From contig NWUY0300003211.1 in assembly GCA_004151065.3 (NCBI GenBank), forward strand, positions 163,611 to 192,210: 28,600 nt of DNA. The letters run 5' to 3'. Position numbers and translations under genes: made by a program. The notes below the pieces were generated by a model, which worked only from the letters and a program-made list of their open reading frames with translations, was not told the origin of the DNA and ran no database searches. This DNA comes from Larix sibirica (taxonomy: Eukaryota; Streptophyta; Pinopsida; Pinales; Pinaceae). Below, one piece after another: positions 19,936 through 28,600 of this stretch; position 1 is the stretch's first letter, and the number at the start of each line of letters is the position of its first letter.

Positions 19936-22900
19936 AGCTAGTTTCATGGAATATTCAAGGACTAAATAGTCCTCAGAAGATAAGAATACTTAGGAAAAAA
20001 CTCATGAAGGAAAAACCAATAGTACTTTTTTCTTCAAGAGACAAAGTGATTAGAGGAATACATACATACATTGGGGAGAAATATATGGCCATGAAGTAAT
20101 GCAATAGTGATAGATTCCCAAGGGTCAGTAGGGGGTTTAGCTATCTTATGGGATCCAAGTAATGTATTCCTTTAAAATTTTATTGCTACTCATAGTTCCT
20201 TGTTGGTAGAGTTTCGAATCCTAGGATCTTTTGTTTACGGGGTGATTACCAATGTGTATTGTCCCCAGTTCCCCTCCTAGAAGATTGAGTTTCTTTCTGA
20301 TATGGAATGCCTCAATATTTGGGTGGGTTAGAAACATTGGGTCTTAGAAGGAGATTTTAACATGATAAAGTCCCTATCGGAAAATAAAGGGGGTTGTATA
20401 AGATTGGATACTTTCAATCAGGAATTTGGGGATCTTATAGATATGCTAAAACTAGTATATATTCATACTAGTAATAACCTATTCACATGGAAAAGTAAGA
20501 GAAGAAGTGATCGACATGTGGATTCTCATATTGATTGGATTTTGGTGTATGAATTGGTTACATATAGGGGAGGGTATTTTTCTTCCCTGTTGCTTCCATT
20601 GGCTGGATCAGATCATTGGATGATTAGTCTTATGTGGAGTAGGATAAGGGTTTTGGAAAAAAGGCCCTTTCAATTTGAACAATTTTGGTTGTCTCATCTA
20701 TACTTTAAAGATTCAATGCAACAATGGTGGAAGGAAATTGAGATCCCCAATGGGACACACATGTTCACATTCTGATAAAATTTAAAGGCCATCAAGAATA
20801 AGGTGAAGGAATGGAATAAGGATATTTTTGGAAATATCTTTCAGGACATAAAATAATTGGAAGAGAGGTTGGAGGAAATTCAACTAAAATGGCTGCAAGA
20901 AAGTTTTGATGATGGTATGAAAACAAAGGAGGCTCGAATCATGGAACAAATACACCAAAGGGATAGACATGGGGAAATTTTATGGAAACACAAATCCAAA
21001 AATAGATGGTTAAAGGAAGGAGAATGCAATACGAAGTTATTCCACAACTCAACAATTCAAAATAGATATAAGAATAAAATCCTCACATTGAAGAGAGAAG
21101 ATGGTCAGAGGCTAGAAATCCATGAGGATATAGAGTCATAATTGATACGTCAGTTCAAGGACATCATGGGGGAACCGATCTTGGATAGATCAGAGGATAT
21201 CGTGAATATTACTTGACATATTCTAGCCCTGGTTTCATAGGCCCAACATGATTTATTAATGAGGCTGGCGGAATTAGAAGAAGTGGAAGAGGCACTAGGA
21301 AAAAAGGCAGATGGTAGAGATTTAGGCCTAGATGGATTTACAAATAAATTTTTTCACCACTTATAGGATATGTTTAAAAGGTGAAGTGGTTGAAATAGTG
21401 GAAAATTCCCAGGAGACAAGAAGAGTGTTGTTTGATTTTAATGCAACATTCCGTTCCTTAATTCCCAAAAGTGATGGAGTGGACAACCCCGGTAAGTTCA
21501 AACTGATCTCTTTATGCAATGTAATTTATAAGATTATAAAAAAGTTAATTGCTAATAGAATAAATCCTCTTCTTCCCACTTTTATTTCCTGGGAGCAATC
21601 TGCTTTTGTTGAAGGCCTCCAAATTCCCGATGGGATCATTTTAGTTCATGAATTCATTCATTCTTTAAAATTTACCAAGAAATATGTCATGATGATAAAA
21701 CTTGATCTTGCCAAAGCCTATGATATGATTAGCTGGCAATCCATGGAACAAATGCTATGAAATTTTGGATTTTGTGATTCATGGACTAGGTGGACCATTA
21801 ATCTAACATCCTCTTCTTTCTTCTCTATCCTAGTCAATGGTTCTCCTTCTAAAACATTTTGGCCTTCGAGGGGTAGTCGACAGGGTGATCCATTATCAAC
21901 CTTTCTTTACGTTCTCATGGTGGAAGGTCTAGGATGTGACTGTTGAAGGCAGTGATAGAGTCTAATGAACTACGTGGGTTGTACCTACATCCTTTATCTC
22001 CCAAGTAGTCCTACCAACAATTTGTGGATGATACAATGTTCATGGGCCTTGCTTTGGTGCGAGAAGTGAAAGCTATAAAAAAAGGGATGAAGCTTTTTCA
22101 TAAGGCATTGGGTCTGTTGGTTAATGAATAAAAATACCAGGATTTATTTTTCAACGCGTTGGGGGTTACATAGAGAAACATTCTTTGGATTTTTGGTTTC
22201 CAAAGGAGATCCCTTCCATCCAAATATCTTGGAGCTCCTCTCTCAAATTCAGTCATTAAGAAGGTCTCTTGGGCGGAGCTATTGGATAAAATGTAACATA
22301 AACTATCAAATTAGGCATTGTGACCCCTTAATCTAGCAAGCATGTTGGTTATGGTTAAGGAAGTTCTCTATGCCATGCCCATGTGTCTCTTATCGATCCA
22401 CTCTCGATCATGGCAGCCCCAAAAGTAGTGATAAAATAAATTCAAAGTTTGCAAGGGAGATTTATGTGGGGGGGGTCTAATAAGAAGCAAAAGTGGGATT
22501 TGGTGGGGAGGGACACCGTATGCAATCCAAAAATGCAAGGAGGCCTTGGTCTCCATGATCTCGAGAAATGTAGTGAGGTGATTGGGGAAAATTTTTGGTA
22601 GTGTTGGATCACTTATGCTAAAGAACCATGGGAACAGTTGTGGCATTGCAAGTATTCCCAGGGATGAGATACAAAATACCTTATCAAATTTGAGGAGGAT
22701 AGAACAAGATCTTATATCTAGAAGTATGTAGTGCAGGGAAGGGGATTAATTTTAGACCAAATTTTTTGGGAGATCCAAAATGGGGAGTCGGATGATTTTT
22801 GGAAGGACTCGTGGAAACAATTGCCTCCTTTGATTCATTATCTAGCCTCCCATAGGTTCAAAACTATTGTAGGAAGAGACATTGGATTAAAGTCAAATGC

Positions 22901-24125
22901 TTCTGGAAATTAGTGCAGGAGAATGGTAAAATATGGGAATGGAGATCTCTAGAATGGTGGATTTCCATATTCCATCTATGGGAAGTGCAAGGAATTGGGG
23001 ATGAGCTATAGAGAAGAAGTATCTGCATCCATAGAGGTCAAGAAAAGCTGAAATGGGGATACCAACCTAAGGGTATCTTCAACATAAAAGAGGCATGCAT
23101 AATTGGGGCAGGACTTAAAGATGCCCCAAATCAACAAGAGTGGGAAAATATATGGGGGGCTAATCTATGGACGAAATTGGAATTTTTTTTATGGTTATTA
23201 GACAAACGCATTTTGACAGGTAAAAACTTGAGGAAGAGGGGTATTGCTAGACCGAATAGATGTTGCCTTTGTGCCGAGGAAGAAAAGATGGAGCCTCTGT
23301 TGGATAGATGCAGCTTCGCCTCTAACATTTGGGATAATAGTGCATAAAATTTTCACCAATATGAAAGGGTCAGGGGAAGACCTGATATTTATATAAAGGA
23401 ATGGAGTAGAAACCCCTTTTAGAATGTCATTATGAACAAAGTGTGGTAACTCTTTCCTAGCTTTTTGTTATGGGAGATTTGGAAGGAAAGAAACCAAAGA
23501 ATATTTAGGAATAAATAAAAAACGGAAAGGGGAGCCTAGAATTTGATCCCTATCCATATTCAGGAAATCTTAAAACTAACCTCCTTGGGAGGTCATGATT
23601 TCCAAGCGGATGACAGAGAAAGGAGAATTCTTCAAGAATTGGGTATCAATGAAATCCTGGCATGGATAGGGGTCCGATACTATCTACCATGCATTTCCCC
23701 ATCTTGGATTGGTGGGAGGATCCTCTGGAGGGTTGCTTAAAATTGATTTTTTATGGGACCTCAAAAGGTAATCTAGGATTGGCAGGATTTGGGGGGGTTG
23801 AGCGTAATGTCAAGGGTGAGATCTTATGGATTTTTAGAGGGTTCATTGGATCAGAAACTAATAATGTTGTAAAATTAGAGGGTCTCATCCATGGCATCTC
23901 TAGTGCCATCAATCACTCGTCGTTGGTGGTGGAAAGTGATTATGAGATAATCATAAAAAATGCATATAGTCTATTGAAGGGTCAACACGTCTCCAAAGTC
24001 TGGAGCAACTAGTGTTTGGAGTTTCATTTGGAAAAGTTGGCATTCTAGATTCGTCAGGATCAGGGCTTAACTTTTAGCCACATCAAACGAAAGGGGAATA
24101 AGCTTGAGGATTTTTGGCCAACATA
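19932..24125 (+). pseudogene. LINE B ORF2: endonuclease, reverse transcriptase, zf-RVT and RNase H (broken)
   Basis: ATG at 19932 overlaps the ORF1 stop. The endonuclease shows SWNIQGLN, then (after a shift in a T-run near 20027) FLQETK, GDFN near 20350, HIDWIL and AGSDHW near 20603-20620, so its catalytic signatures survive in pieces. A linker with RWLKEGECNTKLFHN lies at ~21004-21048. RT shows FRSLIPK (~21450), KLDLAKAYD (~21700), SRQGDPLSTFLYVLM (~21876) and FVDD at 22021-22032, with both active-site Asp kept. zf-RVT spans ~23041-23345 with CCLC, but a Pro replaces the usual His. RNase H spans 23740-24125: the first Asp is Tyr (FYG, 23752-23754) and the catalytic Glu is Lys (NNVVKLEGL), while ESD survives. 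At least ten stops or shifts occur. Confidence 0.85.
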
Positions 24126-25240
24126 GAGACTAATACGTGGCCCTCATTCCAAGATGTCAGTGTGGAGGTTCTTGAGGACCAGACTCTTATTAATCAATGT
24201 TGGTATTTGGATTTCCAGGATATGGATTCCCCATATGTGGGTGATGATAGAGGATACACACGATAAGTGGAGTGAAGGTCTCAACACATGGCAGAAGTAC
24301 ACGATAACTTATGACAATGTTTGGAATATATAATTGGGTATCTATTTGTCTTTGATAGGGCTTCTTAAGAGGGAGACGGTGCAGGAAAAGGATGAGGTTT
24401 CAATATTTTAATTGGGGAATTCTTGTAGATTGGTGTGGTGGATCTCCTAGGTGTATGGGTGTAGGCCTTGGAATTGGGGGTACTTCTTGCATGTTTATTT
24501 CAATTTATTGAATTTCTACATTAAATTCAATGGAAAGGTAGTTTGGCCAGGGTGATGAAGCTTTGTTTCTAGTTCCATTCTGCTTGGTGTGGTTTTTACC
24601 CGTTGGTGGTGGTCTTAAAGGAAGTAGGGGCCATACAATTTTTGGGGTTTTGGAAACAAGAGGGGGGAAATTTGGTATGGAGGAAAAGAGTAAGTTAGAA
24701 GCAACTCTGCCATGGGCCACTCGAGAGCATCAAAAAGAGGATGAAGCAGAAAATTTCTTCAATTTGTGCATCCCGGTTGCAGTGCAGGATGAGATTGATG
24801 CTACGGAGCATGGATTATGGGAATAATTGAATAAGATGAAGCCCGAGGAGGATTTTGAGAGGTAGTGGCACCATTGGCACTTGGAACCTAAGTGAATTTA
24901 GGATCCTGGCACCACTTGGGCTCACGCGTCATTGTATGAGAGGTCGGTGCCTATGTATTGGGTAACGAAGGGTCTCTTGGCCTGGGTGTTGATGGATAAA
25001 AGGGAAAAGGAATAGGGCAGCAAAGAGCCAATCCATTTTTGGGAAGAGAAAAACACTGATATTCGACTGATGCACAGGAAGATAGACGTGATTGCAAGAA
25101 AACAGGGTGTTTGTTTCACTCCGTGTCCTTTCGCTGAGGGAGGGAATGCTACTGGGAGGGGCCGTCATCCAGGATCAGATAATGCGCCAAGTAGTTTGCA
25201 GGATCCAAGAAAATATTGTGTGGAGGACTCGGTGGGTAAC
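24126..25240 (+). pseudogene. LINE B coding-like extension after RNase H, family not recognised
   Basis: After RNase H the sequence stays protein-like for about 1.1 kb. In the frame of 24563-24826 it gives KLEATLPWATREHQKEDEAE and FFNLCIPVAVQDEID. Past two or three stops the same frame continues with a WAHASLYERS segment, YWVTKGLLAWVLMDKREKE, a TAG, then IHFWEEKNTDIRLMHRKIDV and VCFTPCPFAEGGNATGRGR, ending at a stop near 25215-25240. The composition is charged and globular, with a glycine/arginine-rich tail. Each stop can be explained by one C-to-T or G-to-A change (for example CAG to TAG after KREKE). It may be the C-terminus of ORF2 or a third ORF. No known domain is evident to me. Confidence 0.5.
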
Positions 25241-25573
25241 ACCTAGGTTACTTGATGTTATGTCATATGTTTATTTCTTAGTCTATGTGGGATGAAATAT
25301 GTCTAGTGCATAAATGTTATAGTCAACTTATATTCTGCAATAGTTGTATGGGGATTTTAGGCCTGGAAAGAACCACTGTTTATGGTTGGGTTTTAGTTAT
25401 GTCAGGTCTTAGTTTTGTTTTTATTCCCACTGTAGTGGGTGGTTTTGAGTAGTTATGGGAAGAGCTAAGTGTAGGAAAAGCAAAATTACGGTCTTTATGG
25501 CTCCAGTTTTGAAAATTATCTATGACTATGTAAAAAAATTATGTTAATATAGTTTCTACTTACTTACAAGAAA
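25241..25573 (+). other. LINE B 3' untranslated region and A-rich end
   Basis: About 330 bases without a frame, T/G-rich, with an A7 run at 25532-25538 and an AAGAAA end directly before the right target duplication. A long poly(A) tail is not preserved. The boundary is set by the 14-bp duplication and not by the tail. Confidence 0.6.
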
Positions 25574-25587
25574 AAGTTGTTTTTGTC
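25574..25587 (+). repeat. Right target-site duplication of LINE B (14 bp)
   Basis: AAGTTGTTTTTGTC, identical to 18363-18376. The first two A could equally be the end of the tail, so the duplication is 12-14 bp. Confidence 0.85.
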
Positions 25588-26210
25588 AATTTATCTATCT
25601 TGCCTAAGGTTTAATCATTACTGTCATTGTGGGATTTGGGAACCATGTTCATTACCTGCAATCCATCGACAATCCAATGTAGGTTTAGGTTATGATTACT
25701 TCTAATGGAATCTTATGTCCATGTGTATGAGTTGTTCTCGAGTTCCAAAATATGACATGGAAGTTAACTATCGCCCATTATTAAAGTATAATTATTTCAT
25801 AAAGATAAACTAAATTCCAATGGCATGTCATGCCTAGGCATTTTCTCCCTAAACACTATCACTTAATTTCACTTGAATTTTAAATTACGGCTTGGTTTAA
25901 TTAATAATGATAAAAAAGAACAATCATTTGTGTTATTTATTATAAGAAATCCTAAAAAAAAACTTCTCTTATGTTTAAATGTCCTTATAATGGTGTTGCT
26001 TGTGGGAGACATGGGTATCGATGCAATTTCTCCTCATAAGTTTCCTTCTATTGTTTGGAGGTATAACTTAAGGATAAATTTGTCACCAATTTCCACATTT
26101 GGCTTCTCATGTAGTCTTATGTTGTAATTAAAGGCTCTCGGTATGTACAAAATATTAGTATGGGTACTAGTCTTGCATCAACTACTTCTTTGTCTGTGAA
26201 TTATTATTAT
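25588..26210. other. Unassigned stretch between LINE B and LINE C
   Basis: About 620 AT-rich bases. The frame at 25873-26127 has no motif, and its composition follows the AT-rich background. I see no transposon ends, RNA gene or promoter that I can defend. Confidence 0.4.
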
Positions 26211-26231
26211 ATACATACATACATACATACA
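26211..26231 (+). repeat. ATAC tetranucleotide microsatellite (just over five units)
   Basis: Five perfect ATAC units plus one A, directly followed on the plus strand by T8 (26232-26239), which is the A-tail of LINE C read from the other side. Simple repeats often grow at LINE tails. On the minus strand the order is A8 and then GTAT units. Confidence 0.9.
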
Positions 26232-26548
26232 TTTTTTTTCCAGATGAAAAAAGCGTAATTTGATTAAAAATAAAGAAATTACATCCACAGAATTAATGTT
26301 TCCATGCATTTTCAAAATATAGCTTTTCAGTTGCAAAATATCAAGAGTTTTTGCACACTGTGCATTTCATAACAGTGTCATATTGTTTTACCGATCATGC
26401 ATATAACATATCTCTCGCTTCTGCTATATATAACACAAAATCAATAAGCCTGATTGAGCCATAGTGCTCCCATCATTGATGAATAGTTGTTTCATATGCC
26501 AAAAATGTCTCTAAAAAATGAAAGTAAGAACAACTATAAATGCTGAAT

Positions 26549-27718
26549 TTATGTGAAAGGTCTATGATAGAATTCATAGTGTGATCCTTGATTTGATTCC
26601 AAAATTTTCCACATACCCAGAGGCATCGTCAGTCCTTCTTTTGAGAGTCTATCTGCCTCTGCATTTATTTCCCTGTAGACTTGACGACAGATTATGGAGT
26701 TAAAATTTTCCATAAGTATGCAGACCTCATTAAATAATGGGAAAAGATTGATAATTATGCATTGTTGTATTTTATTGACCCAATTTATCACAAGCATTGA
26801 GTCCCCAAAAATATGAATGTTTATGGAATTTTTCTCAAGTGCAAAGCAGAGAAAAAGATTTAATGTGAGAAGTTCCGCAAAATTGTTTGTGCTCCTTCCT
26901 AGAACTAGTTGCATTTGAAAGAAGTGTTGGTTTGAAAGATGTAGGATTTCTCCATCGCCACAAACATGATCTTGTGAGGCCCCTTCAAAAAACTCCCAGG
27001 GAAAGGAAAAGTTGATTTGTTCCTCAGTGGTAATTCTAATAGAAGGGGAATCTTTAGTTTGAGGGAAAAAAGAAAGAATGTCCAGACCTTGTTTTGCAAC
27101 GAGTTCTGGAATGGAAGGCTTGTCCTGGAATATGGCAAGGTTTCTTGCAATCCAAATACCCCAAATGTGAATAAGGAGAACGGCCCTTATGGTTGCAGTG
27201 AAAGTCAAGTTTGTCCAAATCTGCCAAGAATCCTTAATATTTTGTCCTTTCCAATTGAAGTTGATATTAAGTAGAAGTTTGGAGACATTCCAAGTGTGGA
27301 AAGAGAAAGGACAATGGAGGAAAAGATGATTAATGCTTTCATCAGCATTTTTACAGAGGCTACACCATCCCGAACCCTCGATGGCTCGATTTTTCATTTT
27401 GTCCCAGGACAGAATCTTATTTGTGAGAGGAAACCACATAAAGATATTTGCTTTCTGAGGAAATTTTGTCTTCCATATACTTTTCCACCACCATCTAGGC
27501 TCGTTTTGTTGGGAAAAAGAGCTGAGGTTTTGATATCCAAGCTTAGGGGTATACTGACCATGTGCTGCCACTGCCCATATGAGTTCATCCTGAGAATCGG
27601 TTAAGAAGTTGTGGGCTGATATGAGGCCGTCTAGGAATACATTCCAGGCATCCACATAAAATTCTGGAACTTCCATACTTTTTGCATCTCTCCACCCTTG
27701 ATGCCATAGATTGGACAC
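26549..27718 (-). CDS. LINE C ORF2 C-terminal part: zf-RVT and RNase H domains, open for 389 codons
   Basis: The longest open frame in the window. The ATG at 27718 is internal: sequence upstream in the element is the same protein in a shifted frame. Residues ~58-145 form the zf-RVT domain, with CSLC at 119-122, His131 and Cys136 intact (C-x2-C...H-x4-C). A linker with aromatic residues (IWGIWIARNLAIF) follows. Residues ~241-361 form RNase H: FFEGAS has Glu245 where the first catalytic Asp is usual, Glu282 (NNFAELL) and Asp306 (FGDSM) are present, Tyr348 stands where His is common, and Asp356 (AEADRLS) is present. RNase H would degrade template RNA during copying. The Asp-to-Glu change may weaken it. 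The stop is at 26549-26551, followed by ~310 bases of 3' sequence. Confidence 0.85.
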   Translation of the reverse strand: MSNLWHQGWRDAKSMEVPEFYVDAWNVFLDGLISAHNFLTDSQDELIWAVAAHGQYTPKLGYQNLSSFSQQNEPRWWWKSIWKTKFPQKANIFMWFPLTNKILSWDKMKNRAIEGSGWCSLCKNADESINHLFLHCPFSFHTWNVSKLLLNINFNWKGQNIKDSWQIWTNLTFTATIRAVLLIHIWGIWIARNLAIFQDKPSIPELVAKQGLDILSFFPQTKDSPSIRITTEEQINFSFPWEFFEGASQDHVCGDGEILHLSNQHFFQMQLVLGRSTNNFAELLTLNLFLCFALEKNSINIHIFGDSMLVINWVNKIQQCIIINLFPLFNEVCILMENFNSIICRQVYREINAEADRLSKEGLTMPLGMWKILESNQGSHYEFYHRPFT

Positions 27719-28600
27719 CTGCGGGTTTGCAATCTTGTTTAGGTGATAGATTCCCTGCTAGTGTAAATGATGATGAGCAGCGGGCGAAGGATGTGATGAT
27801 TTTGAAAACTAGGCCATGGGTCGGAACCATGAGCAACTGGGAACCATTACCTATTTTTCAGGCTAAGCCTTCTCTGATGACTATCTGAGCATTTAGGATG
27901 GCTTCCCAGATGATAGATCTGTGTTGTGGATTTACAAGTGGGTTTCTAATCCAATCAACAATAGAGTCTGGATCAATATATTTTTTACAAATCACATATT
28001 TCCAAAGGATTTGTGTAGTGATGAGTCTCCAAACAGCTTTTGCGTCCAGAGCTTTGGAAAAAATATGAATATTTTTAAGTCCCCAACCGCCCAGGAGTTT
28101 TGGTCGAGCAATTTGTTCCCTTTTGACCCAGGGAAGAACATAAGAATCATTGTTTCTTGACCAGAGAAACCAAAAAAATATATTGCGATATTTTCCAAAG
28201 TGTATTTCGGGATCCAAGCCAGAGACATCTAGTAAACTGGAATGGATTCCAAAATAGATTTGAACAAAACCAATCTATCAGCTCTAGAAAGCCATCGGTG
28301 GCTCCAGATATTTATTCTTTTTTCTAGTTATTCCAGAAGCCAGTTCCAATCTTCCTTTCTATAATTATTTGGTTTGAGTCTGAAGCCTAGATACTTTAGT
28401 CCTTCATCAAGAGAGATTATGTTAAAAGGGAACATAGCTGAGTATCTTTGTAATTCCCTGTCCTCCACATTGATAGGATTTAAGGTGGATTTTTGCTCAT
28501 TAAGAATCATACCAGTAGCATGGAAAAAAAGAGACAGAAGTCCTGAGAGTTTTTCAGCATCTTTGATTGACCCATCACAAAAAATGAGAATGTCATCCAC
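27719..28600 (-). pseudogene. LINE C ORF2: RT palm (second half) and thumb, with frameshifts
   Basis: The frame 28600-28328 opens with VDDILIFCDGS: the two active-site Asp are at the very edge of the window, and the preceding aromatic residue is outside it. It continues with LFFHATGMILNEQKSTLNP and LKYLGFRLKP, the usual RT motifs, and stops after WNWLLE. The thumb resumes in another frame at 28217-27858, with WVKREQIARPKLLGGWGLKN, AVWRLI and IIWEAI, ending at a TAG where Trp is expected before KIGNGS. A further shift joins it to 26549-27718. RT would copy element RNA at the nicked target. About three breaks separate it from an open frame. Confidence 0.78.

Larger units (their letters stand above)
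18377..25573 (+). mobile_element. LINE B: apparently full-length plant L1-type retrotransposon, degenerate
   Basis: A ~7.2-kb copy with, in order, a short 5' untranslated region (18377-18511), ORF1 (18512-19935), ORF2 with endonuclease, RT, zf-RVT and RNase H (19932 to ~24125), a further coding-like stretch (to ~25240), a 3' untranslated region and an A-rich end. It is flanked by a perfect 14-bp duplication, so both ends are defined by sequence. Stops and frameshifts interrupt all ORFs, and several catalytic residues are lost, so it cannot move by itself. It lies 3' of LINE A in the same orientation. Confidence 0.88.
26232..28600 (-). mobile_element. LINE C: 3' half of a plant LINE on the minus strand, running off the right edge
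   Basis: On the minus strand the window opens inside the RT domain at the active site and continues through the thumb, zf-RVT and RNase H to a 3' untranslated region ending in A8 (26239-26232). Its protein wording differs clearly from LINE A and B (for example the RT block is VDDILIF rather than FVDDTM), so it is another family. It is better preserved than A and B, with only a few breaks. The 5' end and ORF1 lie outside the window. Confidence 0.85.

Noticed and set aside
22368-22646. 92-codon minus-strand frame, proline-rich
   Set aside because: It is antisense to the RT thumb of LINE B. The proline richness comes from the complement of glycine/tryptophan codons.
25873-26127. 84-codon plus-strand frame between LINE B and LINE C
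   Set aside because: Lysine, leucine and isoleucine content follows the AT-rich background, and there is no motif. It is a probable chance frame.
27296-27604. 102-codon plus-strand frame
   Set aside because: It is antisense to the open zf-RVT/RNase H frame of LINE C. No independent evidence supports it.
1-28600. A CRISPR array, bacterial operon, rRNA or tRNA genes, or organelle genes
   Set aside because: No regularly spaced direct repeats with unique spacers, no conserved rRNA or tRNA arms, and no organelle gene sequence were seen. The only tRNA-like match is the 18-base primer-binding site.

Overview
The window looks like nuclear DNA from a large, repeat-rich plant genome. It is AT-rich, has no operon-like gene packing, and most of it can be assigned to decayed retrotransposons. 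The LINE proteins have the plant order: zinc-knuckle ORF1, APE-type endonuclease, reverse transcriptase (RT), zf-RVT zinc finger, RNase H. The LTR element has a primer-binding site of the plant tRNA-Asp type. From memory only, the wording of the LINE proteins reminds me of gymnosperm elements. No search was run, so the lineage is open. I found no host gene I can name, no rRNA or tRNA, and no CRISPR array.

Layout. 1-3500: mostly unassigned sequence with two short minus-strand reading frames of unknown nature. 3516-3614: three degenerate copies of a purine-rich motif. 3989-4168 (minus): the last ~60 codons of a Ty3/gypsy polyprotein. 4169-5904 and 14847-18205 (plus): one LINE ('LINE A'), split inside its RT domain by an LTR retrotransposon at 5905-14846. 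The LTR element has LTRs of 1751 and 1850 bp, a primer-binding site, a polypurine tract and a 5.3-kb interior with no recognisable pol gene. 18377-25573 (plus): a second, apparently full-length LINE ('LINE B') with ORF1, ORF2, a C-terminal extension and a perfect 14-bp target-site duplication. 25588-26210: unassigned. 26211-26231: an ATAC microsatellite abutting the tail of a third LINE ('LINE C', minus, 26232 to beyond 28600). LINE C is the best preserved, with an open 389-codon zf-RVT/RNase H reading frame.

How the parts relate. The order of events can be partly read. LINE A came first, and the LTR element then landed in its RT domain: reading resumes on the far side at the expected residue. 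LINE B inserted close behind the tail of LINE A. LINE C, in the opposite orientation, belongs to a different family and appears younger. In all but LINE C the frames are broken by many stops and frameshifts, and many stops are explained by C-to-T or G-to-A change. None of A, B or the LTR element can be active.

Most worth a second look: the 3' coding extension of LINE B after RNase H; the pol-less LTR element, which carries an exon-like block with splice signals and an unrecognised degenerate coding stretch; and the ATGA overlap joining ORF1 to ORF2 in LINE B. I did not find a convincing new biological system.
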